The position numbers and the translations under genes are program-made. A stretch of DNA of 64,000 nt from Amyloporia xantha. Its lineage: Eukaryota; Basidiomycota; Agaricomycetes; Polyporales; Adustoporiaceae. Within the stretch, counting starts at the first letter, position 1, and each line of letters opens with the position of its first letter. This document shows, piece after piece, positions 10,632 to 22,849 of this stretch. The stretch lies in NCBI GenBank assembly GCA_036971615.1, contig JAYKKR010000012.1, positions 1,054,001 to 1,118,000 of the forward strand. The letters run 5' to 3'. The notes beneath the pieces were generated by a model that saw nothing but the letters and a program-made list of their open reading frames with translations, had not been told where the DNA came from and ran no database searches.

Positions 10632-10793
10632 GTGAGTCTAGAATCAGGCTAAACCATCATAAGTCTAGACCCATGCCAAACCACCATAAGACTGGGCTTA
10701 GCCTGAACCACTATGAGTCTGGGCTCAGACTAAACCACCATGAGACTGGGCTCATGCAAAATTACCACAAGTCTAGGCTTATGCCTAACCACC
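10632..10793. repeat. Second, degenerate 27-bp minisatellite array
   Basis: Six units of 27 bp, diverged from the 8415-8657 array: each keeps a variant of (A/G)TGAGTCTGGGCTCA followed by GCC/GCT, AAACCACC and a restart. Units 4 and 5 (10713-10766) are closest to the intact array. The shared length, phase and consensus show common origin. The units lie 2 kb from the first array, upstream of the KDZ transposase 3' end. Confidence 0.85.
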
Positions 10794-10799
10794 TAGCAT

Positions 10800-11790
10800 C
10801 TCCGGTGTTCAGTTCAGTGAGTATTTTGGCTAAACCTTGAACTGATCCTGAATCTGAGCTGAACCTGCTGAACTGGTAAAGCAAATCTGTTCTTAAAGGG
10901 CAACATCAACACTGGTGAAGTAAAATTAACAACATGTGTTTCAAGCCATTCTCTTACTTGTACTGTTGCAGTATATCAGCAATATGTTGAAAAGTTCTGC
11001 TGGCACAAAAGATGTATTCATTGCCAGAAGACTTATATAAGTGGTCACAATATGACCTGCATATGTAGAGACACCACATCTGTCATGTGTGTATTAGCTA
11101 GTGACTGGCCATACAACTAACCAATACAAAGGGTGCAATGTCAGACTTGGCTTGACAACTGGCCAGTGGTATATATAAATCTTGTAAGTCAACTTGTGAC
11201 AATATCCATCCCATTCACTTACTCATATATGATTCAACAATGACATCCATCAATTGATCTCAATGGGAAGGTCTCGTCCTGCAGCCAGTACAATAACAGT
11301 CAATTTACTCCAGATCACCATGTAACAGGTGGCCAACATATATGCTTCTATACTCACTATTCATGCTACATTTTTCTAATTAGTATTTCAGACACCATGG
11401 CTTCTCTTCTGAGGTGCTAGAAGGCTTGTGCACCTCTTATTATGCATAAGCACACACAAAAGAGGCAAGTCAATGAGTCAAAGAAGATGAAAATAAAAAG
11501 GCCCACCAGGGCCTGGGAAATGAGCAAGAGAAAATAAAATGTATTGAGAGTTGTGCTGAATTTCTCTACCATTTTTTACCATAAGCTACACACCATAGTT
11601 ATACCTTAACACATAATGCATAGCATGCTGTGCACCACCATGTTCATCCCATGTAATAATTAGTGAGATTACTATACAGTGTTAGTATGAGATGGCATGC
11701 ACCACACCACTACAATTATGTAGATCAATCCATGATCCAATCTCTGAAAATGGAAAATTGAACATGTGAGCCATTATTATAAGTCTTATT
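10800..11790. other. AT-rich spacer 3' of the KDZ gene
   Basis: No gene recognised. The stretch contains short CTGAAC/TGAACC repetitions near 10840-10880 and AT-rich text that continues to the stop of the KDZ transposase. Probably 3' non-coding part of that element. Confidence 0.35.
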
Positions 11791-11797
11791 TAAACAC

Positions 11798-14700
11798 TTA
11801 CCTGTCAGAAGGGAGACTCACAGAAGCCTGCAACTTCTTGAATAGTTCTCTCTTCTTGGCAGCATATGCATGCATACCCAAACCTCCATTGGATTCACAT
11901 GCTGCTAAACCAGCCCATGTATCTGCAAAGAACCCATAAAACTTCCAGCATCTTCCTAACTCTGCCTTCAATATGATTACTTCTTCAGACCATCTTTCAA
12001 GGTTTGCCTTGCATTCAAACCATTCTACCCGAGCAACTATAAATGTCACTTATCAGCACAATTCATTTTAGACACTAGCTCCAGCTAGAGAGTTGTGGGT
12101 ATACCTTCAGCACTCCATTTGTCAAAGGTTTTTCCCTCATCTAAATTCTGACCTCCAACCTTCCAAATCCAGCTCACCTTCCTGTAACCCCTTCCGGTCT
12201 GGAGATACTGTGCAAATGGCTGGACTATCAAATCTGTATCTTTGATAGCAGGATATCCTGCGAGTGCACTTTGCATTCCCAGGGTTATCATTGCATTTCT
12301 TGCATGGTTGTATGTATCCTTGTAGCTTTTGATATGATTGGAAAGTTTATTGACTTTTGCTGCTGCCCGCGTGATAACACCTTTATTGCTGGTGTTATAC
12401 CTTGGTGACTGCTTTAAATTGTGCAGTAAAGCCCTCTGGCGCAAAGTAATTTGCACCTTCTGCAAAGCATCATTAAGCTGACCCTTGCGAAGTTCACCTT
12501 CAATCTTGGTCAGATCTTTAATGAGTCCATGCTGTTGATCAGCCAGTGAAAGGCTAGATGGAAGCACTGGAAGGCCTATTTTGTGTCCAGAGATTGTAAT
12601 GGAAGCATTATCACCCTGCTTCAGTGGCATGTGCAAGACTTGCAACTGCTCCCAAATTTTAAAAAGCTCCTTGTATATCTCAAGCTTTTGTTCAAACTCC
12701 ACTGTGTCTGTTAGAGTTCTGAGCTGCCAGCTAGAATGAAGTGCACTATTGTTAGAATCACATTGCACAGCTGACTGACCCTTACCTGAGAGTTTCCAAA
12801 TTCAAGGCTTGATCAACAAAAGCAAGCATACTAAGTTGTTGTATATATGATGCTTCATTGGATTGATCAAAACCATCTGATTCCAACAAATGCTGCAAAA
12901 TCTGTGCCTGTGAAGGGACTGACAGATTTTGCAATTAGAATACCTATGTTCTTCTCAAGACCTAAAAACATACTAGTGGCTTCTTTAATCTTGTAGACAC
13001 TTTTGACTGTAGAGCCTGAGACATCTGGCTTTACATCCAATTTTCTCCATTCATCCAGGAATTGCAAGTTGGCCTGGCTAAGTTCTTCAAATTCTTGACT
13101 TGATGATGCAGATTGCTGGATAGCAATCTCCAGCCTTTTTCTGAGAAGTTGCACTGAGGGATATTAATATTTTTTCCGCAACTTAGAAAATCAATAAATA
13201 CCTAAGCCAACTGTCTTCTGAAAATTCAATGCTGAATGCTGATCATTCAAAGCATCATGGCGGCTTCCACTGCTCATCTCCCTAGTGCTGACTATATTCT
13301 CATTGTCCTGAGCCCAAACTCTCTCTATAGCCTCTCCATCAGTCCTTCCCACACCGGGGGTGTAGTTGAAGGAATGCAATATTTGACACAACTCCCTGTG
13401 TCCAACAATATGCAACTTGGGAACCAGAAAAACAAGCCGCTCAAGCATTGGAACCAGGTCTTGAAAATTTGAGTCGCCTTCAAATCTCTTGACAATGTTC
13501 TTGCAATAACCACAGGCAATATCATAGGAAGCAACAATTCGAGGAACTTCCTTGGCACTGCGCAATGCTTGTGCCAGTGCATAGTCAGCATTTGCATATC
13601 TGTTATACCTCAAAAATATCAGTTATATAATATGCATAATATAATTTATGCACAGTACCGCTCTCCCTTCTGCAAATCTACGGTGCTCCGGGGCCAGAAG
13701 AAGCCATGTCTGGAACACACAACAGAAATAATCCCAGTGACATCATAGCCATCCTTCTTGCGATACATCTCTGCAACAACTTTTGAAGTATTGCAAGTTG
13801 ATACCTTCAAACCACAAAAGTTAGATAATGTTTGTCTTGAAAATGAGCCACTTGCATCACAGTCTTCACTTGCATACTTCAAGTACTCTTTGAACTCATT
13901 TTCAGGTGGAAAATATGCTGTACCGTCTGAGAGAGCATCATGATTTGCATCTCCTGGGACCTTGCTCTTCTTCCTCTTCAGACCAAAGTTTCCATCAATT
14001 GATAAAAACAATGTGGTCTCAGGTCTAATGAGATAAGTCTGTTAGTGATCATACTTCTGAAAGTGAAGAGCCTACAGTTGTTGCTTGATCTCATCATGGT
14101 CCATATTGATACCAACATGAGGACATGCAGGGCACAAAACAGATGTTTGATTGAGGCAGTGCTCAGGAAGATATTTGGATATCCCATGCACAAGGCCACT
14201 TCTCTTCTTTGCTTGAAGATATCGCCATAATCTTGTTACCGATAAACATTCGCGATACACTTTCTGAATACCAGTAATGTAGCAACAAGGATTATGAGAA
14301 CTCTTGGGCACTTACCGAGACATTATCTGAGGATGTCCAGTCAGAAAGCCGCTCCAGCTTGCGCGTGTAATCATACACTGTTGTTCTTGAACATGTGGTA
14401 TCAGTGTGGAAGTCCTTTAGCATCTTGAAGGTGAAAGCAGTGTGGGGCTGCTTAGCCGATGCAGGAAATAAGCCATGTCCAACCAGCTGGTACACTTTGC
14501 GTGCATGATTTGGACAGTGGCAATAAACAATACTACAGTCTTGAATCCCATTCACATCAACAATTCTTAACTGATATTTCTGACCCATATCAGCAAATGG
14601 GCATCTGTCACCTTTGTGGCCAAGATAGACAGTCATACCCAGAGACTGCAAGGTAGTTCGCAAGAAGTGGTCACCAGACCAGACTTCAACAAAATGGAAC

Positions 14701-15219
14701 GGGTTGTGGATATGCTTGTTGACCATGCAATCAGCACACAGGGTTGGTGCTTCAACACAGTCGCGGCAGCGGACTCTGGCCTTCATGTCATTGCGATGAC
14801 ACAACATGCATGGTGCAGTGACACTTGGTTCATATTCCCGCATAAACATGAACTTGAAAATGTGGTCCTCCAGGTCCACAAGATCATGCAGTGCAGTTGA
14901 TTTATGCTACAATATATGAATATATTGTACATGTTGCAATAAAAATGCAACTTACATTAGGGGTTCTTGCATTGTTTGAAGCATCATCAAAATTTATTGT
15001 TGCATCCTCCAGACTGTTCTCAGCCCACGTAGCAAGAGGATTCTCCACTATGTCGTCCATCGGCTCATCAATAGAAAATGTCATCTCAGCACCATCATCA
15101 CTCGGTCGCATCTGGGAGGGGCGATGATCGAGAGGTACATTGACCTTGTGAACAGTGACTCGAGACCGCTGCAAGGGCGTCGCCTTGTCAGAAGATGGTG
15201 TTGACGGTAGGGCTGACAT
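11798..15219 (-). CDS. KDZ transposase with CxC2 zinc cluster
   Basis: Multi-exon gene, start MSALPSTPSSDKATPLQRS at 15219, stop at 11798. Exon 1 ends at NARTPN|GTAAGT, and exon 2 (acceptor TTGTAG near 14908) begins HKSTALHDLVDLEDH. It contains the CxC2-type cysteine cluster: CMLCHRN, then RCRDC, CADC and later YCHCPNH, the zinc domain typical of KDZ transposases. The KDZ core follows: SIDGNFGLKRKKSK (about 14000), SYDIACGYCKN (about 13520), HIVGHRELCQ, and GRTDGEAIERVWAQDN (about 13330). These D, D and E positions fit the RNase-H-like catalytic triad. The C-terminal third (13150-11798) is helical with a conserved-looking WIWKVGGQNLDEG ending. All exon frames are open and joinable, so the gene may be functional. 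It encodes DNA cut-and-paste transposition; KDZ elements are lineage-expanded in mushrooms. Confidence 0.88.
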
Positions 15220-15229
15220 TGAGAAATAA

Positions 15230-16540
15230 GATTGGAGAACTCCTCAATTGGCAGCGAGATCTGTGTACTAAGGTGCCACAAAGCCATAAGAATTTTGTTA
15301 GCTAAAATCACTGTCCATGTCCACAATAGACATACAATATTAGCCACTATGTTTCGCTACCACCTGACCGAGGGAAGCCCGCACTGTACGAAGGCCAGTG
15401 TCAACTCACAGTAGAGAATAGAACAAAACTTGCAATAACCCAATATAAATGATAGCTCACGCCGAAGCTAATATTCTCGATGTGAGATAATAGCAGGAGA
15501 TCCTTGAAGAACGCCGAAGGTGATTGCCCGACAGTGATCGGGATATCCTCGCAACAGCTGCAAGCTGTTTTCACCTTGGTCAAAAGAATGGAAACCATTC
15601 GTAAACAGCGCATACTTACTAGATTGGCAGACGAGCGATATTCCTCACCGACTACCGGGAAAGTCTGGTTTTAAGCCCAGATTCAGTTTGGATACTCAGC
15701 TAGGAGGATGGACTTATATATAGAGATTATTCAGCCCTCAAAACGGACAAAAAGGGTCCAGCTCACTTGTCGAAGTCGAAGATTCCAGGATTTCCGCTCC
15801 TCGTTGGTAACAGGTGTCTGATAGTCTGATACGAAGTCAATCTAACGCGCATAGGCTGTTGCACACCTAGTACATACAGGATCTGCTTTGAGTGTGTTCT
15901 TGTCGCAGTGACAGCTGCAGCTGGCGTACAGTACAGGACGGTGAATGAAGAAGACCGTCTACTGGGAAACCGACTTGCGAGCTTATGTGAGCTGAGAGCA
16001 CTGGTCACGCGTGCCAAGGCAGTTCCGAGAATTATGTAATTTTGTTTGAGGTTTACCAACTCGTGTCCACCGGTATGTTTTTGAAACTTCCTACATAATT
16101 GTCGTGAACGTATTATTACTGTTGCAGACAGCGATGACGGCAAGGGTGAGGCCCTTGGTGCGACTCGCCTCGAAGGCCCTGAAGTTACTATGGTGGTAAG
16201 TCTGGCGTCACGGCCGACTGCTGACATGCCATCCAGACGAGGCGTTCATGGAAACCAAGAAATGGCGCGAAGAATGCACGAACTGTCATAAATACAAGAC
16301 GCCATCCATTGTCTATCGTGTTTGAGTGCACAAGCGAGCAGCCGAACTCCGAAACGCAGGGTAATCGACACTCGCGAGGCGGGTTCGCCGTTCACTACTA
16401 ATTCGCTTTCCTGCCTGGCTATGCTTCTCGCGGTCTGTGCGCTGTCGGGAATTCTGCGCCGGTCAGTCTTGCTCTTACCAGGGAGAAGAGGAGCGCCACG
16501 GTGGTCCTCTTACGTGGTCGTGCAACTCGTGATTACGAGA
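15230..16540. other. No recognised gene; possible upstream fragment
   Basis: Minus-strand frames at 15613-15401 (contains CEDIPITVGQSPSAFFKDLL) and 16227-15763 are open but short, and I cannot tie them to a family. The first looks protein-like and could be a fragment of a host gene. The rest shows no coding signal I trust. Composition changes here from AT-rich to more GC-rich, marking the right side of the transposon block. Confidence 0.3.
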
Positions 16541-16554
16541 GACTGGGGGAGATG

Positions 16555-16716
16555 GATATAAAAGCTGGAGGAATCACTTTGAACCCGCAACAGTCCCATC
16601 CCCCCTCTCTCGCTTCCCTTCCTGCATTAGTACGTCTCTTCTTCACCTCCTCAGTCACCCTTGCCTCATCTCACTGGCCCGCTGGCTAGCGCAGGCAGTC
16701 AGGCACTGTATATAAG
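16555..16716 (+). promoter_or_regulatory. Two candidate TATA boxes with CT-rich start region
   Basis: GATATAAAAG at 16555-16564 is followed after about 45 bases by a CT-rich block (CCCCCCTCTCTCGCTTCCC), and TATATAAG lies at 16709-16716. This arrangement resembles fungal core promoters reading rightward. The only nearby frame (to 16878) has a Leu-rich stretch then a few cysteines (LDCDQADSRTPPICC) and ends at a splice-donor-like GTGAGT. It might be the first exon of a small secreted protein, but I cannot support a family. Confidence 0.3.
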
Positions 16717-16899
16717 CTATTGCACTGATCATGTTTTTGTTTTGCTGTTGCTGATGTCCGTCGCTATCCCGAACCCGTGCGTCATTCTTCCCTCTGTGGA
16801 GGCCAATCCCCAGCTTGATTGCGATCAAGCTGATTCGCGAACGCCCCCAATTTGCTGCGTCAAACGTCAAATGGCTACGTGAGTACGGCTCGATTCATC

Positions 16900-18380
16900 A
16901 AATTGGCAGTAAACCCAGGCGGCCGTAGACGACTCAGAGTGGACACTGCGTGCACAAGCACGTTTCTGTCGTTCTCCACCGGTACCTAATGAACGTGTGG
17001 GAAAGGTAAAGTTTTCCTTATTGCTTACCACCTACAGCTGAAACGCAGTATGCAGGCTTTTACGCTTATTAGATGAGCTATATATAAATGTCAGAGAGGT
17101 GGGACGTTTGAAAGAGTGGTTCGCTTTGCTCGATGCGCGTGTCGGCATCTCGATGGTATGTCATAGACCCCCCATCGTCTATTCCTACTGCTAAACTCAC
17201 ACTTCGTCACACTCGATCTTACTGTCGGTTTCGGAAACGTGTAAAGCTCATTCTGATACGATCTCATGCGTGCCCTCACTATTGACGACAAATTAGATGT
17301 TATTTGTATATACATGGCATGTAAAAACAGAAGACGCGCGCTCTGCGAGCATGCGAGAATCCGTATCTACGAAAGGGATCCTATCCCAGCGGCGTCCAAA
17401 GACTGCACATCAGTCGAAGATATTCTTTACATACCGCAGTATTCATACCATAGCTAGTAGCACTAGTCGATCCGTGACTGGACACGTCCGGACACGGTCT
17501 CTGGCCTGCCGCGGAGGGCCCGTTTGTTGAGGACGAGTCGGGAGTGTCGGACGCGCCCAGAGACTGGGGTGAGGCAGTATACGGGCGAGAGTGTCTCAGA
17601 CCCTGTAGATGCAGGCTGCCTTGTACCGATCGCGAGATGCACGAGATGGGAGTTCCGGCGAGTCCGAAATAGTGCGCGTGGGCAAGCCGCAGCGTAGCTC
17701 ACCCTTTTGCGCGAGCTAACTCCTACGAACGGATGAGTGTGGACTAGGGGAGTAGACGAGCGAGAGCACTTCCAGCGTTCGTAATCGATGTATGAGGTGA
17801 CGTCGAGGCTGGAGCGAGAGTAATAACGCCCTCGCGGAGAGCGAGAGGAACAAGGGCACACGCACGCCCTCAACTGAGTCTTCTCTGAACGCGCGAAGCG
17901 GTGGGAGAGGTGCAAGCAATGGCTCCCTAATCGATACTGCTTGCCCCACCCTTCTCGCCCATCACGCAATACGTCCCGTCGCACCCATACCGCTATTCGA
18001 ACTCTTCCGCAAGTCCATAGAATGCGCGGCACACCATCGCTGGTCTGGTCTATCTGTGCTGTGCTTACTCGAACGATGGTTCGTATCGCCAGCACCGCTG
18101 GGCTGGTATCGGACGCAAAGCGCGCGAGAGGCAGCGCGAGAGCGGGCTCGTGCCCTGGAAAGAGCCTATGAACGTACGGGCGCACTTCGCAGGGCTACAT
18201 GATGACTCCTACAACGCCCCGTGCCCATCGATCTATCCCGTCGATCTAAATGTAAGGGATCTAGAAGAAAAGGACGCGTTTCAGCGCCCCGGGAGATAGG
18301 TTCATGACCCACCTTCTGACCGACCTCAATTGCCCCCCCCCCCCATCTCCCTTCTGGCGAAGCCTGGCTATAGCCCCTTC
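16900..18380. other. No recognised gene
   Basis: A 240-codon open frame on the minus strand (18185-17463) has no recognisable domain and an Arg/Ser-rich composition typical of a chance frame in GC-rich DNA. A run of 12 C is at 18333-18344. I see nothing else I can support. Confidence 0.3.
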
Positions 18381-18383
18381 GGC

Positions 18384-19071
18384 GCGCTATCTACGCGAAC
18401 GCGGACATCCGCCCGTGTTGGCCCTGAGGAGCGCGCAAGGGCTGCGCCATGGTGCGCCTCGGGTGTTGGGTATGGTAACAGTGTCTAATTGACCTAGTTG
18501 ACTGGCTGGAGCATTGGAGCTGGAATGAAGTGAATTGGACGGACTATGGGCGGCACAGACGTGTGATCGATCACGACTTGAGCTGCGCGACGATTAGGGC
18601 ATCGAGTCTCTGTGAAAATCGCCCGTGAGTCTCTGTCTGCTTGCTTGATCGACTGTCCGTAAGTAACCCCCTACTCATGAACCCTGCCCGTGCTCCGCAT
18701 GGGCGTGCTATATACACGCAAGAGCATATGTTCGCGTCGTGAACGCTAGCTCGGAGGACCGCGCGGGAGACATCCTATTGAGCTCATCCGGTGCTGTGCC
18801 AGTGTATGATAGCGATCTCCGTTGTAGGCCCAGTGGACGGCTGGGGCTTGAACGAATGGGCGGTCGACCGTCCGCATCTTCCCACTGACGCTGTCTGTCT
18901 GTATTACCACCGACACGCAATATACGAGAACGCAGACATCCGCTCGTGTTCGCGTTGCAGATGCTGGCTCTGAGGAAGGCACGGGATCAGCGTCATGGTG
19001 CGCATCGGGAGTTGGGTATGGTGGTAGGCTCCAACTATCGTGCTAGACGATTGGGGCTTGCACGAACCGGC
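18384..19071. repeat. Diverged dispersed repeat copies
   Basis: Text at 18384-18480 (CTA-CGCGAACGCGGACATCCG ... GGTGTTGGGTATGGTAA) recurs at 18915-19025 (ATACGAGAACGCAGACATCCG ... GAGTTGGGTATGGTGG) with many transitions. A further partial copy lies at 18700-18740. CTGGGGCTTGAACGAATGGG (about 18841-18860) recurs as TTGGGGCTTGCACGAACCGG (19050-19069). The copies are too diverged to show unit borders by eye. Confidence 0.6.
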
Positions 19072-19329
19072 GCAGACGCGCGAGGTTCGGCGAACTCTCG
19101 ATTTGTGCATTGGCATATCAGAGAGACGGCGCCCCGTCTACGTTGGTCCGCATGTACTAAATTGTATCAACCGGCGCGGTACGTATGCCTGTACATGTGC
19201 AATATAAGGTGGGGCGGCACGACGCGGAACTTGGTTAGGTTGGATAGGAAGGTGATATTCTAACAATCGCCACGATCAGAATCGTCCGAAGAGAGATGCG
19301 CATCAATTTCGCGCTAAGCACGGGGTACA

Positions 19330-21622
19330 CACCTTCAGCCTGACCTCAGCCAGCTCGTTGGCTACTTTCTTCTTACGCTGCAAATACCGAAACTCCTCAT
19401 CCAACTACGCGCTCTTCGCCAGGCCCAACGATAAAACTACTTATGTCAGACACTCACAATAGCAACAACCTAGTACTCAATGTCAGGCATATATTTGTTA
19501 AGGATCGCTACCAGTCTCCAATAATGAGGTAGCAAGTCCGTTTGGCTCTTCAGAGTTTGGCTCATAAACTTTTGGATCAAGGCATGACTATGTTACGTAG
19601 TTGAGAAGCTAAAAGAAACTTGTGCTTACCCGGATCAATCTCTTCCTTGCAGCATCCGAGTTCAGGAATGCGCAGTCAGCAGCTACTTGATCAATCAGCG
19701 TGCGATTCGTTGCATCAGGAAGACGTGCAAGGAGCGCGTTGAGTAATTGAGAAGGTCCATGAGATGCCAACTGCAGTGTAGCAGGCGGCGATGTTCTTGG
19801 CGTACCAGGTGTCGGGGTGGGTACGCTATCCGCAAGGCATACACAATCAGAATGACAAAATTAGCAAGAGATAAAAATTGGCTGATAAGCCTCGCACTGA
19901 CTCATCCTCTTCCTCCCACTGTGCTTCTCATCCTCTGACACAGCCTGCACACTTGTATACCCCTCCATCTTCGCGAGTACCTCCACCGCCTGCTTGCCCG
20001 TCTCCGTGCAGCTTCAACCCCGCTAGCTCCTCCTCCAATTGCCGCAAGTCTTCTTGGGCCATCTGTTTGTCCTTGTCCTTCTCTCTGCTGCCTTCTTCCA
20101 CTCCCTCTTCGCCCTCGTGCTCGACCCCGAGTACACTTATCGGGACATAGTCTTTCAATCAGGTATGTCCTCGAAGAACTGCCGCTCTTCCTCATCTTCC
20201 CGCTCTCCACCCGATATAGACTCGCCATCTGTGCCGGGGAGATCGAGACCAGTATTGGCGCCGCTTAGGATTGACTCAAACTTCTGGGTGTTGGTCTTGA
20301 GGGCCGGCATCGGAAGATAGAGAAGTTCGGACAGGCTTACATATAATAATCAGAACAGCCAAAAACCGGAGATGGCAATGTGGCAAAGGCTCACGTCTGA
20401 CAACTAGCGAGGAGTTTCTCGTAGCTCTTCGCCATCTTCTCATATGCTCGTTGCCTATCCTGAAATGTCTCGCCTGGTCGAATATATGCTTCGTGATTGT
20501 GTCTGTCCAGCTCTTGCAGACACTGGCACGGGAAAATTTAGCTCAAGGACCAAATCGAGCAATGTTACAATGCCCAGTTATGCTCAGTTACCAATTTCTT
20601 CGAGACACTTCGAAGTAACCTTCGCACATCTTCTTGAATCTGTCCCTGATCTCCTTCTCGACGAACTCGTCCTCCTCCTTGACTAGTGCAGAGAAACCTT
20701 CATTTGCGTTCCCGTTTTCATTCGCCTCGTTGGTAGCTACAGAGGAGAGTATTCCAGGCTCTGATGGCGACGATATCTGCTTCAAAGAAGTCGGGACAAC
20801 CCCGAGATAAGATTCCAGAAATGTTGAAAGGAGAGGTAATAAAGATGGAGTGGGATCGTTTGATAACTACATCCACATATATCACTCAGATAATATCGCG
20901 GGAAGCTGTGCTTGTGAGTACTTACAAGATCCTTCATAATCTTCATGATCCACTCGTCGCCGCTTCTATCAGGTGCATCCCTAATAATTCCAACCAGCGC
21001 CAACTCGGCACACACGCGCAGTACGGTACACTGACAGCATATCCGAGTGGCATCCTCCTTCTCGCGTTATTCCGGAGTGAGGGCGGCCAGAGCGGTGCGG
21101 GAGGGCGGGGCCAATGCCGCAGTTAACGAGGCTATTAGAGCGGGCGTGAACGACTTCGGAAACCGACGATGAAGCAGGGATACGATCTGATGTGGGCATA
21201 TATGCGGCGTATTTCAGCATTAGTCAACAAATTTCGCAGAACCGTACCTCCGCAGCACTCTAGAGTCCAGACATCCTTCTCCGTCTTGCAGCACCCAGTT
21301 CCTTCTGGTACCGCTCCTGCTAGTTCGTCACATACTTCTCCAGAGACAGCGTCTCGATCTACTTAATATTTTGGACGCGATGCTTTCCGCCCAGCGGCTG
21401 ACGAATCCGTTTGATTAGGGCAGCATGCCATTTTAAGGACGAGTCTAACGCCTTCGTTGCGTCTGCACGATATGAGCCGACGTGTTTTTTCAAGGAAAGG
21501 ATTCCAAGGATTTCTTTTACGCACGGTGACTCCTTGTTCCAAGTTCTTTTGGTGCTACTCTTCTCAGACGTCTCCTCATCGACCTTGAGTGGCGCAGTCC
21601 CACTCGGGGCTGCGTCGGACAC
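19330..21622 (-). pseudogene. UPF2: UPF2/NMD2 N-terminal pseudogene fragment
   Basis: Segments in different frames follow the order of the fungal nonsense-mediated-decay factor UPF2. They are: MSDAAPSGTAP start at 21622; LDSSLKWHAALIKRIRQPLG; IETLSLEKYVT; CKTEKDVW; LLHRRFPKSFTPALIASLTA; CAELALVGIIRDAPDRSGDE; EKEIRDRFKKMCEGYFE; NHEAYIRPGETFQDRQRAYE; YEKLLASCQ; LPMPALKTNTQKFESIL; LKDYVPISVLGVEH; LIDQVAADCAFLNSDAARK; and LDEEFRYLQRKKKVANELAE near 19340-19400. This covers roughly the first MIF4G domain only. Breaks include a stop after HRVQNIK, a stop in ALTPE*REKED (CAA-type codon to TAA), a frameshift after CEGYFE and another before LKDYVP. Intron-like gaps remain, so the copy came from DNA, not mRNA. 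The rest of UPF2 is absent. Identification is from remembered family motifs. Confidence 0.75.
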
Positions 21623-21639
21623 CGCATCGTACGGTAATT

Positions 21640-22840
21640 GAGATGAATGTACTTTTTTGTTTTAAGAATAGGAGTATGAATAGCGCAGGTAAACGAGAGT
21701 CAAGAATAAGGAACAGTTGACATCAGCGGACCGCGGCAGATGTGTCCACAGTCAACGGCAGTCAAGCACCGCATCCGAATGCGACCACTTTGAGCCTCGC
21801 CACAGCAACTCGCTGCCGCTCTGATGGCTCTGAGGCTTGAGTCAAAAAAGATCGCTCTCAGCCTACAGCTGGATATTTTCTCGGTTTGCGGGGAAGAAAA
21901 TAAATCTCACCACACCAATGCAGCTGGAATATAGCTTCCAGGGAGGCTAAGCCCGGGCAACGATCTGCCTTATGGAAATGCTCCAGATAAAGTACGCCCC
22001 GCCTCTCACGTGCCAGTGAGCGCCCACAGGTACCTATTAGTCGCCGTTGTCGTCGTTGTCGCCGCCGATGGCGGCGGCTTCCAGTGCTGGTTAGTTTTCG
22101 AACGCGGCGGTCGCTCCCTACATTAAGAGAGAAAAGAGGTCGCCGCACTCTCCGCGAGTCCTCTGATTTATTGCTTGGCTATAACTCAGTCTATTCTTGG
22201 AGCGGGATCCTCTAAATGTTGTAAGTCTGATCTGGACTAAGACTTGCCATGCTTGCCGTCTTGAGGACTTGTGGATTGTCCTACCATGATATAGGAGACA
22301 GCTATTAATAAATTTAAGTAGGACCATCCTCGGCTCGGTGTTCCGACTACTTGGCCTTTCAAGTTTCCATCCTCTCGTACAAAGATTATTGCATACATGT
22401 GTCTCTGCCGAACATGCTGGAAGCACCAGCTTCGCGGTGTTCACGGGCCCATCGCTAATGCGGCGACTATAGCTTAAGTATTAGTTCCCACAAGGTTCTG
22501 CACGGCTCTTTGGCGCGCAGTCATCCGCACGACGTTGCTGGAGTACACCATGAGCATTGCCAGCTTTCCAGCGACTGCTCACTGAGTTTCAGCTGCAACA
22601 TCCAGTGCGTACTCCCCTTCGCCTGCACACAGCGCCGAGATGGAGTGAGTGTTTCCTCGCATTTCGCACACCACCGACTCACAAACCGATGTGCTACTGG
22701 CCACACCGATCTCCGGTAGGTACGACGTGATGCACGAGCTTCCAAAGGCAGCATCCTCGACCAGCCCACTTGGCGAGTTCCTTCGTGGTCCCGCCGTGCT
22801 CACGTCTCTCATCGGATAAAAAAGAAGGTCCGCCGGGGTT
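21640..22840. other. No recognised gene
   Basis: Short open frames occur on both strands, but none has a recognisable motif or a splice pattern. A CCGTTGTCGTCGTTGTCGCC short repeat is at about 22043. Confidence 0.3.
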
Positions 22841-22849
22841 CTGCAAGTG

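Noticed and set aside
16661..16882. Hydrophobin gene
   Set aside because: A C-x(10)-CC string after a Leu-rich stretch recalls hydrophobins, but the spacing is too long and the remaining cysteines are not found.
17463..18185. 240-codon minus-strand gene
   Set aside because: Arg/Ser-rich composition of a chance frame in GC-rich DNA; no motif and no conserved-looking block.
18333..18344. Run of 12 C as a functional G-quadruplex or regulatory site
   Set aside because: A single homopolymer is more likely slippage or an assembly uncertainty.
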